A stretch of 64,000 nucleotides of DNA from Prado023 sp963697345 (GCA_963697345.1 CAVONS010000009.1:10142-74141); one strand, 5' to 3'. Positions 8,389-17,728 are shown, counted from the first letter of the stretch. The notes: a model not told the origin generated them from the letters alone. A program made the numbers and translations.

Positions 8389-9518
8389 CTGCTGGAGAAG
8401 GCGTCGCGCAGGCGGGTGAACAGCCCCTCCTTCTCGGGACGCTGGAAGGTGCCGGTGACGTGCTCCTCGCCGCGCTGGCTCGCGAACTCGCGCAGCAGCT
8501 CCTCCTGGCGCGAGTCGAGCTTGGTGGGCGTCTGGACGTCGATGTGGACCATCAGGTCACCACGCCCGGCGCTGCGCAGGTGCGGGACCCCGCGCGCCTT
8601 GAGTGTGACCACGTGCCCGGGCTGGGTCCCGGGGCGGATCTCCACGTCCTCGGAACCGTCGAGGGTCTCCAGTGGCAGGATCGTACCCAGGGCCGCGACG
8701 GTCATCGGCAGCGAGACCGAGCAGTGCAGGTCATCACCGTTGCGCTGGAAGACCGGATGCGGCCGGGTCGTGACCTCGACGTACAGGTCGCCGGCAGGCC
8801 CACCGCCGGGACCGACCTCACCCTCACCGGACAGCTGGATGCGGGTGCCGTCGTCGATGCCCGCGGGAACCTTCACCTTCAACGTGCGACGGGTGCGGAC
8901 CCGGCCGTCACCGCTGCACTCGGCGCAGGGGTGCGAGATGACGGTCCCGAAGCCCTGGCACTGCGGGCATGGCCGGGAGGTCATCACCTGGCCGAGGAAG
9001 GAGCGCTGCACCGACTGGATCTCCCCGCGGCCACGGCACATCGAGCACTCCGTGGGCTCGTGGCCGGTGGCCGCGCCGGTCCCGGTGCAGGTGGGGCACA
9101 CGAGCGCGGTGTCGACCTGGATCTCCTTGACCACGCCGAACGCAGCCTCGGCCAGGTCGATGGTCACCTTGATCAGGGCGTCCTGGCCGCGGCGCACGCG
9201 CGGCTTCGGACCGCGGGTCTGCCCCCCACCGAAGAAGGCGTCCATGATGTCGCCGAAACCGAAGCCGGCCTGACCCTGGCCGAACGGGTTGCCACCACCG
9301 GGGCTGCGCGGATCTGCGCCGAGGTCATACATCTGGCGCTTCTCCGGATCGGAGAGCACCTCGTAGGCCCCGGTCACCTCCTTGAACTTCTCCTGTGTCT
9401 CCGGGTCGGGATTCACGTCCGGATGCAGCTCGCGGGCCAGGCGGCGGTAGGCGCGCCGGATCTCGTCGGAGCTCGCATCTCGGGCCACGCCGAGAGTGGC
9501 GTAGTAGTCGTGTGCCAC
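8385..9518 (-). CDS. dnaJ: Chaperone DnaJ
   Basis: Hsp40 co-chaperone of DnaK, 377 residues. The J-domain carries HPD (residues 33-35), followed by a Gly/Phe region. Four CxxCxGxG zinc-binding repeats are all intact: CPTCTGTG, CSMCRGRG, CPQCQGFG and CAECSGDG. The C-terminal substrate-binding domain follows. It lies seven bases downstream of hrcA, so it should be transcribed from the CIRCE-controlled promoter upstream of hrcA. This is the hrcA-linked DnaJ2 type of actinobacteria. Confidence 0.96.
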   Translation of the reverse strand: MAHDYYATLGVARDASSDEIRRAYRRLARELHPDVNPDPETQEKFKEVTGAYEVLSDPEKRQMYDLGADPRSPGGGNPFGQGQAGFGFGDIMDAFFGGGQTRGPKPRVRRGQDALIKVTIDLAEAAFGVVKEIQVDTALVCPTCTGTGAATGHEPTECSMCRGRGEIQSVQRSFLGQVMTSRPCPQCQGFGTVISHPCAECSGDGRVRTRRTLKVKVPAGIDDGTRIQLSGEGEVGPGGGPAGDLYVEVTTRPHPVFQRNGDDLHCSVSLPMTVAALGTILPLETLDGSEDVEIRPGTQPGHVVTLKARGVPHLRSAGRGDLMVHIDVQTPTKLDSRQEELLREFASQRGEEHVTGTFQRPEKEGLFTRLRDAFSSR

Positions 9519-9525
9519 GGGGGTC

Positions 9526-10539
9526 CTATTCGTTGTTCAGCAGCTGGCCCAGGTACCGGGCGACTGCCCGGACTGAGGCCATCGTGCTGGGGTAGTCCAT
9601 GTGGGTGGGTCCGACGACCCCGAGCCGCGCGACGGTGCCCTCCTGCGGCCCATAGCCGGCGCTGATGACCGAGGTGCTCGACATGCCCGCCACCAGGTTC
9701 TCGTGGCCGATGGTGACCGTCACCGCCTCGGCGCGGGTCTCGCCGAGCAGGCGCAGGAGCACCATCTGCTCCTCGAGGGCCTCGAGGACCGGCTGCAGGT
9801 GCGCGTAGCCGTCGACATAACGGGCGAGATTGGCCGTGCCGCCCAGGACGATCCGCTCCTCGTGGCGCTCCACGACTGTCTCGAGCAGGGTGGCCAGCAC
9901 CACCGACACGGTGGGCCGGCTGGTCTCGTCGAACCGTTGCGGGAGATCGGCCACGCGGTCGGCGACCGTGGTGAACGAGCCACCGCCGACGGCCTCGTTG
10001 AGCTGGGAGCGCAGTCGGCCGAGGTCGGACTCCGAGAGCGCCGCCGGCACCTCGACCACACGCTGTTCGATGCGCCCGGTGTCGGCGATGAGGACGAGCA
10101 GCATGCGGTGCTCACTGAGCGCCACGAGCTCGACATGCCGCACCGAAGAGCTGGTCAGGGACGGGTACTGGACGAGGGCGACCTGCCGGGTGATCTGGGC
10201 CAGGAGGCGCACCGAGCGGCCCATGACGTCGTCGAGGTCGACCGCCCCGGCCAGGAAGTTCTCGATGGCGCGACGCTCCGCGGGGCTCAGCGGCTTGACC
10301 TGCGAGAGCCGATCGACGAAGAGCCGGTAGCCCTTGTCTGTCGGCACCCGGCCAGCACTCGTGTGCGGCTGGGCGATGAAGCCCTCCTCCTCGAGGACGG
10401 CCATGTCGTTGCGGATCGTCGCCGGTGAGACGCCCAGGGAGTGCCGCTCGACGAGGTTCTTCGAGCCAACCGGTTCGTGGGTGCGCACGTAGTCCTCCAC
10501 GATCGCGCGGAGCACTGAGAGCTTGCGGTCATCGAGCAT
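9526..10539 (-). CDS. hrcA: Heat-inducible transcription repressor HrcA
   Basis: Repressor that binds CIRCE operators and controls class I heat-shock genes. The protein has 337 residues. A winged-helix N-terminus (DRKLSVLRAIVEDYVRTHEP then GVSPATIRNDM) binds DNA; the GAF-like core and C-terminus (ARLGVVGPTHMDYPSTMASV) are family-typical. The ATG at 10539 has a clear GGAGGTG ribosome-binding site. A longer in-frame extension to 10977 runs antisense to the next plus-strand gene and is rejected. It is autoregulated through the operator at 10568-10592 and leads the operon hrcA-dnaJ-rsmE. Confidence 0.95.
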   Translation of the reverse strand: MLDDRKLSVLRAIVEDYVRTHEPVGSKNLVERHSLGVSPATIRNDMAVLEEEGFIAQPHTSAGRVPTDKGYRLFVDRLSQVKPLSPAERRAIENFLAGAVDLDDVMGRSVRLLAQITRQVALVQYPSLTSSSVRHVELVALSEHRMLLVLIADTGRIEQRVVEVPAALSESDLGRLRSQLNEAVGGGSFTTVADRVADLPQRFDETSRPTVSVVLATLLETVVERHEERIVLGGTANLARYVDGYAHLQPVLEALEEQMVLLRLLGETRAEAVTVTIGHENLVAGMSSTSVISAGYGPQEGTVARLGVVGPTHMDYPSTMASVRAVARYLGQLLNNE

Positions 10540-10567
10540 GGGCACCTCCTCGGATCGCGAGCACCGC

Positions 10568-10592
10568 TGGCACTCGAGGGGTCGGAGTGCCA
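10568..10592 (-). promoter_or_regulatory. CIRCE operator of the hrcA-dnaJ operon
   Basis: A perfect 8-bp inverted repeat, TGGCACTC and GAGTGCCA, is separated by exactly 9 bases, the CIRCE spacing. The consensus arms are TTAGCACTC and GAGTGCTAA, so the GCACTC core is kept and the outer bases vary. It begins 29 bases before the hrcA ATG. A good -10 box (TAGAAT on the minus strand, 10592-10597) sits directly upstream, so a bound repressor would block the promoter. No convincing -35 was seen. Confidence 0.85.
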
Positions 10593-10721
10593 TTCTACGA
10601 TGCTCGCGCCCAGCCCGCCCCACCCGGACTTTCCGGAGATTCCTGCGCGAAGTGCCGAGGTCCCAGGAGCAGGTAGGGCGCTCGGGGGGCTTCGGGGGCC
10701 TGCCAGCGACAGAATCGGGGG

Positions 10722-11045
10722 ATGCTGATCGTCCACGTGCACGTGCATGTCGTCCCCGACCAGGTACCGGCCTTCCTCGAGGCCACCCAGGCCAATGCCA
10801 CGGCGTCGCTGGCCGAACCCGGGGTCCTGCGCTTCGACGTGATCCAGGACATGGCCGACCCCACCCACGTGCTCCTCGTCGAGGTGTACCGCGACGACGC
10901 CGCGGCCGGGGCACACAAGGAGACCACCCACTACGCCACGTGGCGCGACACAGTCGCGGACATGATGGCGATCCCACGCTCAGCGACGAAGTTCACGGCG
11001 GTGTTCCCCGCGGACCAGGGCCGCTGGGACACCCCGGCCCCGTGA
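10722..11045 (+). CDS. Antibiotic biosynthesis monooxygenase (ABM) domain protein
   Basis: Protein of 107 residues with a single ABM-type ferredoxin-like fold. It opens MLIVHVHVHVVPDQVPAFL, then EPGVLRFDVIQD and VLLVEVYRDDAAAGAHKET, the characteristic strand-helix pattern of quinol monooxygenase/LsrG-like proteins. The stop overlaps the GTG of the next gene as GTGA, so the pair forms an operon and probably works on the same substrate. The substrate is unknown. Confidence 0.85.
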   Translation: MLIVHVHVHVVPDQVPAFLEATQANATASLAEPGVLRFDVIQDMADPTHVLLVEVYRDDAAAGAHKETTHYATWRDTVADMMAIPRSATKFTAVFPADQGRWDTPAP

Positions 11046-12187
11046 GCAGCGCGTTCGACCTGGCCCTTCCGGCACGGATCTCCTTCGGCCCCGGCCGGGT
11101 GGCGGACGTGCCCAGGATCGTTGCGGGGCTGGGATCCCGCGTGCTGGTCGTGACCGGAGCCACGCCCGCGCGGGTCGCGTCCGTGATCGCCCCCCTGCGG
11201 GCGGGGGCCGACGCCCTGGACGTCGTGTCCGTCCGTGCCGAACCCACTGTGGAGGACGCCCGCACTGCCAGCGCGATCGGGCGCGCCCTGGGCGCCGAGG
11301 TCGTGGTGGCCATCGGCGGCGGCAGCCCGATCGACGTGGGCAAGGCGGTCGCGATGCTGCTGGGCAATGGCGGCGACCCGATGGACTACATCGAGGTCGT
11401 GGGCCGCGGCCAGCCGATCCTGCGCGCTCCGCTGCCGCTGGTTGCCGTGCCCACCACGGCCGGCACGGGCGCAGAGGTCACGGCGAACGCAGTGCTGTCG
11501 GTCCCCGAGCACGGCGTGAAGGCAAGCCTGCGCCATCCGCTGATGATCCCCCGCCACGCGATCGTGGACCCCGGGCTCACGCTGGACTGCCCTCCGGCGG
11601 TGACGGCGGCATCGGGGATGGACGCGCTCACCCAGTGCCTCGAGCCCTACGTCTCGAACCGCGCGAACCGGATGACCGACTCCTGGGCGCGGATGGGAAT
11701 GATGGCCGCTGGCCGCAGCCTCGTGGCCGCCTACTGGGATGGCTCGGATGTCGCTGCACGTGAGGACATGTCCCTGTGCAGCCTGCTCGGCGGACTCTCG
11801 CTGGCCAACGCCAAGCTCGGCGCCGTGCACGGCTTCGCAGGCGTCCTCGGCGGGATGACCGACGCACCACACGGGGCCCTGTGCGCGGCCCTGCTCGGCC
11901 CCGTCTGCGAGGCCAACCTGGCACGCGCCGACGGCCGCCTGGTCGGCCGATTCGCCCACATCGCCGCCTGCCTGACCGGCGTCCCCGACGCGACCCCCGA
12001 GGACGGCCTGCACTGGATCGAGCACACCCGGGCGCTGTTCGAGATCCCCGCCCTCTCCGAGTACGGCCTGAGCATCACGGACACCGAAGCCGTGGTGGCA
12101 AGGGCCGCCCGGGCGAGCAGCATGCAGGGCAATCCCGTGGAACTGAGCCCCGACGACCTGGCTGAGGTGTTCCAGGCCGCTCTGTGA
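11042..12187 (+). CDS. Iron-containing alcohol dehydrogenase family protein
   Basis: Group III NAD(P)-dependent dehydrogenase of 381 residues. The N-terminal dinucleotide fold carries AIGGGSPIDVGKAVAM, and the barrel half has TTAGTGAEVTANAVL, GAVHGFAGVLGG and DAPHGALCAALL, which include expected metal ligands. The usual DALTH ligand segment reads DALTQ here, so one His is replaced by Gln, as I recall for one branch of the family. It starts at GTG 11042, overlapping the ABM stop. It probably reduces or oxidises the product of the ABM protein; the specific reaction is not predictable. Confidence 0.88.
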   Translation: MSSAFDLALPARISFGPGRVADVPRIVAGLGSRVLVVTGATPARVASVIAPLRAGADALDVVSVRAEPTVEDARTASAIGRALGAEVVVAIGGGSPIDVGKAVAMLLGNGGDPMDYIEVVGRGQPILRAPLPLVAVPTTAGTGAEVTANAVLSVPEHGVKASLRHPLMIPRHAIVDPGLTLDCPPAVTAASGMDALTQCLEPYVSNRANRMTDSWARMGMMAAGRSLVAAYWDGSDVAAREDMSLCSLLGGLSLANAKLGAVHGFAGVLGGMTDAPHGALCAALLGPVCEANLARADGRLVGRFAHIAACLTGVPDATPEDGLHWIEHTRALFEIPALSEYGLSITDTEAVVARAARASSMQGNPVELSPDDLAEVFQAAL

Positions 12188-12274
12188 GTCGAGCCGCCCG
12201 GGTGAACGGGGCCGAGGAACGGATCGCCGTTCGCGTGCACGCCCAGGCCCAGGAGCGCCGATAGGGTCGCCCTC

Positions 12275-13121
12275 ATGTTCGATCGCTACGGCCCCGATGT
12301 GCTCGCCGCGGGTCGGCATCACCGGACGCCGCCGATCGCCGAGGTGGTCGGGGACAACGACCTCGTCGTCGAGTGTGCGTCCTCAGGCTGGTGCGGGGCC
12401 ATCGTCGGCTGGGAGAAGACGACAGTGGGATGGTCGGTCATCCTGGAGGACCGCCACGACCGACGTCGGCTGTTCCCGGCGGAACCGGCGGGCTTCCTGC
12501 TCGAGGGCAAGCTCGTGACCCTCGTACGTCCGCGCTCGGCCGCGCCGAGACCCCCCGCGGCCCCCACGCGCACTGCCTCCGGCTCGCGGGCGGCCCCCAG
12601 CCGCTCGGCGCAGGTCGCTCGCGACTCCCGGATCTGGGTCGAGGGCACACACGACGCCGAACTCGTGGAGAAGGTGTGGGGTGCCGACCTGCGTGAGCTG
12701 GGGATCGTGGTCGAGCCCATGGGTGGGATCGACGACCTGCTCGACGCTGATCTCGGCGTTCGGACCGGGGCCGCAGCGCCGCCTCGTGGTCCTCGTCGAC
12801 CACCTGGTGCCGGGGAGCAAGGAATCCCGGATCGGCGACGACGTGACCAGGCGCTGGGCGCCGCACGTGACGGTCCTGGGACACCCCTACGTCGATGTCT
12901 GGCAGGCGGTCCAGCCACGAGCGGTGGGTATCCAGGGGTGGCCCGACGTGCCCCGGGGACAGCCCTGGAAGGCGGGCATCTGCCGTGCACTGGGATGGCC
13001 CCCCGACGAAGCCGCCGCCTGGCGACGGATCCTCGGTTCGGTGCACTCCTACGCCGATCTCGACCCCGCGCTCCTGGCGCGCGTCGAGGAGGCCATCGAC
13101 CTCGTCACCGCACCGGACTGA
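12275..13121 (+). CDS. DUF3097 family protein, with an internal frameshift
   Basis: Conserved actinobacterial protein of unknown function, often near hemW as here. The first part (VVECASSGWCGAIVGWEKTT, then RIWVEGTHDAELVEKVWG) is in one frame. The second part (RRLVLVDHLVPGSKES-like, HPYVDVWQAVQPRAVGI, SYADLDPALLARVEEAIDLVT) is in another. The frame changes near 12742-12752. Removing one base gives 281 residues, close to the family length as I recall it; two missing bases is equally possible. The acidic DHLVPGSKESR and HPYVDVW segments look like an active-site core, but no reaction is established. Confidence 0.82.
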
Positions 13122-13215
13122 GCAGCCCGGAGCGCTCCGGCGGCGGGGCACGCCCCTCGCGGCATGGGTAGGCGCTAGCCTGCTGTCCAGGCCCAACCGG
13201 AAGGAGCGTCCAGCG

Positions 13216-13790
13216 ATGACCCAGCCACCCGTGGATCCGCCCCAGGAGCCCCCCGTCGATCCCGAGGAGGAGCCCGATCGGTGGGTCACTGACCCCGAGC
13301 CCCGAGCCGGACCCCGAGCCCAGCTCGCAGGATGCCCCGCCCCCGCCCCCCAGCGCTGGTGGCTACCCACCACCCCCGGCGGCACCTGGTGGATACCCAC
13401 CACCTCCAGCCAGCCGGCGCGGGGAGCTACCCCCCGCCGCCGCCCCCGCCGCCGGTCGGGTCCGGATACCCGGCAGCGCCGCCTGAGGGTGTCTACCCCC
13501 CAGCCTTCCCGCCCGGTCCGGCAGCGCCCTTCGCAGCGACGGGGCTCAAGGCACACCGAGCGACTCTGGTCCTGGCCCTGGGCATCGTCGGGCTCCTGTG
13601 CTGCGGCCCGGTGTCGATCGTGGCCTTCCTCTTCGGCAAGAAGGACCTTGAGGAGATGGACGCCGGACTCATGGATCCCTCGGGTCGCGGCACGACCAAC
13701 GTCGGACGCATCCTGGGCATCGTGGGCATGGTCTTCTTCGCGCTCTCGATGGTCTACGTCTTCGTCGCCGTGCTGTCGCTGGGCGTCTGA
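13216..13790 (+). CDS. Pro/Gly/Tyr-rich DUF4190-like membrane protein, two frame shifts
   Basis: Small two-helix membrane protein with a long proline-rich cytoplasmic head. ATG at 13216 follows GAAGGAG. The head starts MTQPPVDPPQEPPVDPEEE. After a shift in a CCCC run (about 13294-13300) it continues as PEPDPEPSSQDAPPPPPSAG with GGYPPPP repeats. After a second shift (about 13405-13415) it reads AGAGSYPPPPPPPPVGSGYP. The tail has two membrane spans (LVLALGIVGLLCCGPVSIVA and ILGIVGMVFFALSMVYVFVA). Removing one base at each point gives 190 residues. Such proteins are common in actinobacteria; function unknown. Confidence 0.75.
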
Positions 13791-13800
13791 TCCCCCGAGC

Positions 13801-15022
13801 TCATCGGCCCGGCAGGAGCCGTCGCACCACCGCATCGGCCAGCAGCCGACCGGACCTGGTGAGCTGGAAGCTGCCCGTCCACGACCGTACCCAACCCCTG
13901 GGCCACCAGGGCGCTGACCTCGGCCCGCTGATCGTCGCCGAGTTCAGCGATGCCGAATCCGGTGGCCATGCGAATGCCGAGCATGAGGTCCTCGACCGCG
14001 CGTGTGGCCGGGTCGAGGACCTCCCGGCCCACCGCCGGGGAGTCCCCCGCGGCCAGGCGCTGCACGTAGGCCGCCGGGTGCTTGACGTTCCACCACCGGG
14101 TGCCGGCCACATGGCTGTGCGCCCCCGGTCCGACTCCCCACCAGTCATCACCACGCCAGTAGGCCTCGTTGTGCCGGCACTCCTGCCCGGGAACGGCCCA
14201 GTTCGACAACTCGTACCACGGCATGCCCGCGGCCTCGAACGCCTCGTCAGCCAGGTCGTACATGTCGGCCATCAGGTCGTCGTCGGGCGCTGCGATCTGG
14301 CCACGGCCCACCTGGGCCGCCAGACGGGTCCCCTGCTCGACGATCAGGGCATACGCCGAGATGTGCCCGACGCCGGCGGACTCAGAGCGGCCTCGACGGT
14401 CACCTGCCAGTCGGCCAGCGTCTCGCCGGGCGTGCCGTAGATGAGGTCGAGGCTCACCTGCTCGAAGCCCGCTGATCGCGCCTCGGCGACCGCCCGCAGC
14501 GCAGCCCCGGGCGTGTGCGTGCGCTCGAGGACGCTCAGGACGTGGGGAACGGCGCTCTGCATCCCGAACGACACCCGGGTGAACCCACCCGCACGCAGCT
14601 GGGACAGGCTCTCGGGATCCACCGAGTCCGGGTTGGCCTCCAACGTCACCTCGGCCCCCGGGGCCAGCCCGAACGCGGCGTCGATCGCAGCCAGCACCGA
14701 CACCAGGGCCGGTGGGCTGAGCATCGTCGGGGTGCCACCACCGACGAAGACCGTGCGCACGGGCACGTCCCGCTGGCCGAGGACGCTGCGCGCGAAGCCC
14801 ACCTCACGTGGCCAGGTGGGCGGCGAACGTCGCCCGATCGACCTCACCGGAGGACGCCAGCTCGGGGGCGGTGTAGGTGTTGAAGTCGCAGTAGCCGCAG
14901 CGCGTGGCGCAGAAGGGCACGTGCACGTAGAAGCCGAAGTCCCGATCGCCCCAGGCAGCGGCAGAGGCAGTGGGCAGCGCCCCGTCCGGGGGCGGGATCT
15001 CCCCGTCAGGCTGACTCGGCAT
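13801..15022 (-). CDS. hemW: Radical SAM heme chaperone HemW, three frame shifts
   Basis: Radical SAM protein related to coproporphyrinogen oxidase that binds heme. The cluster motif CxxxCxxC is present as CATRCGYC with FYVHVPFC before it. FVGGGTPTML, VTLEANPD, VSFGMQS and SLDLIYGTPGE follow, then the C-terminal AGMPWYELSNWAVPG and HNEAYWRGDDWWGVGPGAHS. The reading frame breaks at about 14811-14813 (extra base), 14381-14384 (missing base) and 13874-13876 (extra base in a GGG). With these mended, the protein has 406 residues, normal for the family. ATG 15022; stop TGA 13801-13803. Confidence 0.88.
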
Positions 15023-15101
15023 GATGGGCCATTGTTCCCCATGTGGCCGCCGGCCGGCCGCCGAGGAGCTAGCGTTGACCCCATGAGGGGGTCCTCGGCG
15101 C

Positions 15102-15705
15102 GTGCGGCGACTGGTGCTGACATGCACCGGCGTGCTGCTGGCCGGCTGCTCGAACGCGGCACCTGTGGCACGCCCGACCATCGGCTCACCGTCACCGGCG
15201 GCTGTGCAGAGCACCGACGACCGAGGACCGCACGACACAACTGGCCCGTGACTGGGACCTGACCGGATCCCCGCTGCCCAACGATTGGCCCGACGTTCCC
15301 CTGCCGCGGGGCACGGAGGTGGTCACCGCCTACGCGATCGGCGCTGACCCCCGACGAACCTGGACCGCCACCTTCACGACCACGAGTGGCACGGCGCTGG
15401 ACATGGCCGAGCCGGTGGTCGCCGCACTGCGCGAGCGGGAGTACGTGCCCATTGCCGAGTACGTCGGTGCTGCCAACACCAACACCGGGCTCTACAGCTT
15501 CGCCGCACCGACCTTCGCGATCTACGTGGTCCTCGGCGAGGATGACGGCCAGCCCAACCTCGTGCTCACGGTTCGCGGGTCCGCCGATGAGTCGGCCGGC
15601 CTGCCCAACATCGACACCGAGCTCGACGGGCAGCCCCGCTCTCGCGCGACCAACGCCCCGTCGGCGACGGCCGACCCGTCAGCGTCGGGGACCCCGGCCC
15701 CATAA
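15102..15705 (+). CDS. Putative lipoprotein with an internal frameshift
   Basis: Function unknown. The GTG at 15102 gives VRRLVLTCTGVLLAGCSNAA, a lipoprotein signal peptide with lipobox LLAG-C, so it should be anchored outside the membrane. Near 15215-15222 the frame changes; removing one base joins STD to DRTTQLARDWDLTGSPLPN and gives 200 residues. The mature part (TAYAIGADPRRTWTATF, then AAPTFAIYVVLGEDDGQPNLV) matches no family I know. The last 25 residues are Ala/Ser/Thr/Pro-rich. An ATG at 15083 in another frame could be the true start if a further base is wrong. Confidence 0.65.
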
Positions 15706-15711
15706 CGAGTT

Positions 15712-15745
15712 CGCCGCCCTCCCCCGCGAACGGGAGAGGGCGGCG
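15712..15745. terminator. Bidirectional terminator hairpin
   Basis: A perfect 10-bp stem, CGCCGCCCTC at 15712-15721 and GAGGGCGGCG at 15736-15745, encloses a C-rich/G-rich inner loop that can extend the stem. It lies between the convergent lipoprotein gene and the acyl-CoA ligase gene, 7 and 17 bases from their stops. There is no U-tract. The position and stem strength support a shared terminator. Confidence 0.65.
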
Positions 15746-15762
15746 ACCAGGTCACCTCGGGA

Positions 15763-17592
15763 TCAGGCGTACATCGCCTCGATCTGGTCGGAGAAGTGCT
15801 CCTCCACCACCTTGCGCTTGACCTTGAGGCTGGCGGTCAGCTCGCCGTCGTCCTCGGACAGGTCGCGGTCCAGGACCGTGAACTTCTTGATCGTCTCCCA
15901 GCGGTTGAGCTGCGCGTTGAGCGCGTCGATCGAGTCCTGCAGGCTGGCCCGCACCTCCGGGGACTGCGACATGGCGGCGAAGTCACCAGTGAGCCCCTTC
16001 TCCGCCGCGAAGGCAGCCAGGGCGTCGGGGTCCAGCGAGATCAGGGCCGTTGCGAAGTTGCGGTTGTTCGCGATCGCGACGAGGTTCGAGGCGATCGAGG
16101 ACAGCGCCTTGAACTGCGCCGCGATGGCACCCGGGGCGATGTACTTGCCGCCGGAGGTCTTGACCATGTCCTTCTTGCGGTCGGTGATCTTCAGGCGACC
16201 TGCGTCGTCGAGCTCGCCGATGTCGCCGGTGGCCAGCCAACCGTCGGGCAGCAGCGCCTCAGCGTTGGCCTCCGGCAGGTTGCGGTAGCCGCGCATGATG
16301 TGCGGGCCGCGCAGCAGGACCTCGCCGTCATCGGCGATCTTGACCTGGGTGCCCGGGAACGGCTGGCCGATGGTGCCGAAGACGAGGTCGTCGGGGCGGC
16401 TGATGCAGGCTGCGGCCGTGTTCTCGGTGAGGCCGTAGCCCTCGAGGATCGGCAAGCCAGCTGCGTCGAACCAGCGGGCGACGTCCCCGTTGAGCGCCGC
16501 CGACCCGGACACCATGACACGCATGTTGCCGCCCGTAGCTGCATGGATCTTGGAGAAGACCAGCTTGTCGGCCAACGCCATCTGGATCCCGGCGAAGGGG
16601 CCACCGGACTTGCCGGCGCGCTGCGCCGCCTTGATCTTGATCGACGAATCGAAGGCCCAGGTGAAGATCTTCGCCTTGAGGCCGCCGGCACCCATCGCCT
16701 TCGCTGTGGCACCCTGGTAGATCTTCTCGAAGATGCGCGGCACACCGGCCATCAGCGAGGGAGAGACCTTCACCAGGTTCTCCGAGATCTTGGGCACCCG
16801 GCCATCGGTGGCCGTGGTGAACCCGAGCTGGTACTGCGCGGAGAGCAGCACCTTGCCGAAGACGTGGGACAGCGGCAGCCACAGGAAGTGCAGGTCGTCG
16901 GCAATGACGATGCCGAGGGCCTCGATGCTTGCTCCCTCGAACACCCAGTTGCTGTGCGGCAGCTCCACGCCCTTGGGGCGGCCCGTCGTGCCTGAGGTGT
17001 AGATCATCGTCGCCAGGGAGTCACCCGTGAGCTGCGAGACGCGCTCCTCGATCGCCTTGGGCTCGTCGGCCAGCTTCTTGACGCCCAGTTCCTTGAGGTC
17101 TGCCCAGCTGATGACGAAGTCCCCGTCACCCTCTCCGTCGATCAGGATGATCTTGGTGAGCTCGGGGAGCTGGTCACGCTGGTGCATCGCCTTGTCGGCC
17201 TGCTTCTGGTCCTCGGCGATCAGGAAGCGCGAACCCGAGTCGGACAGGATGTAGCCGAAATCATCGTCGGAGGTGCTGGGGTAGATGGTCGTGTTGGCAC
17301 CCCCGGCCAGCATCACGGCACCGTCGGCGAAGATCCACTCGTTTCGCGTGTTGGACGCGATGGCAACCCGGTCCTCGAGCTCGAGGCCCAGAGCAAGCAG
17401 CCCTGCGCCGAGCTTGAGCATCTCGTCACCGGCCTCGCGCCAGGTGTACTTGACCGACCACGAGTCATCCGGGCCCGGGCCCATGAAGGCCAACTTGTCG
17501 GGGGTCGCGGCGATGCGATCGAGGATCGCCCGGCCGAGGTTCTCGGCATGGGGCGGCAACTTGGTGTCTAGCGAACCGGCAATCGTGGCCAT
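15763..17592 (-). CDS. Long-chain fatty acid--CoA ligase (AMP-forming)
   Basis: Acyl-adenylate-forming enzyme of 609 residues that activates fatty acids to acyl-CoA. The AMP-binding signature YTSGTTGRPKGVELPHSN is intact. LEGYGLTENTAAACI and the GWLATGDIGELDDAGRLKITDRKKD hinge region follow. The C-terminal subdomain has the KTSGGKYIAP loop. It resembles the FadD15-type membrane-associated ligases of actinobacteria. The ATG at 17592 has GGAGGCTCCTGA before it. It is convergent with the lipoprotein gene and lies upstream of no obvious partner, so it is probably monocistronic. Confidence 0.92.
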   Translation of the reverse strand: MATIAGSLDTKLPPHAENLGRAILDRIAATPDKLAFMGPGPDDSWSVKYTWREAGDEMLKLGAGLLALGLELEDRVAIASNTRNEWIFADGAVMLAGGANTTIYPSTSDDDFGYILSDSGSRFLIAEDQKQADKAMHQRDQLPELTKIILIDGEGDGDFVISWADLKELGVKKLADEPKAIEERVSQLTGDSLATMIYTSGTTGRPKGVELPHSNWVFEGASIEALGIVIADDLHFLWLPLSHVFGKVLLSAQYQLGFTTATDGRVPKISENLVKVSPSLMAGVPRIFEKIYQGATAKAMGAGGLKAKIFTWAFDSSIKIKAAQRAGKSGGPFAGIQMALADKLVFSKIHAATGGNMRVMVSGSAALNGDVARWFDAAGLPILEGYGLTENTAAACISRPDDLVFGTIGQPFPGTQVKIADDGEVLLRGPHIMRGYRNLPEANAEALLPDGWLATGDIGELDDAGRLKITDRKKDMVKTSGGKYIAPGAIAAQFKALSSIASNLVAIANNRNFATALISLDPDALAAFAAEKGLTGDFAAMSQSPEVRASLQDSIDALNAQLNRWETIKKFTVLDRDLSEDDGELTASLKVKRKVVEEHFSDQIEAMYA

Positions 17593-17728
17593 TCAGGAGC
17601 CTCCAGAGGCGAAGTATGACGAACAGATCAATTCCGTGTGACGCAGGTTACTCTGCCGGGCCACTCCTACGCCGGTCAAGCCGGTGGGGGCCGGAACGCC
17701 CATGCCAACGACCATCCCACCGCCGCAA

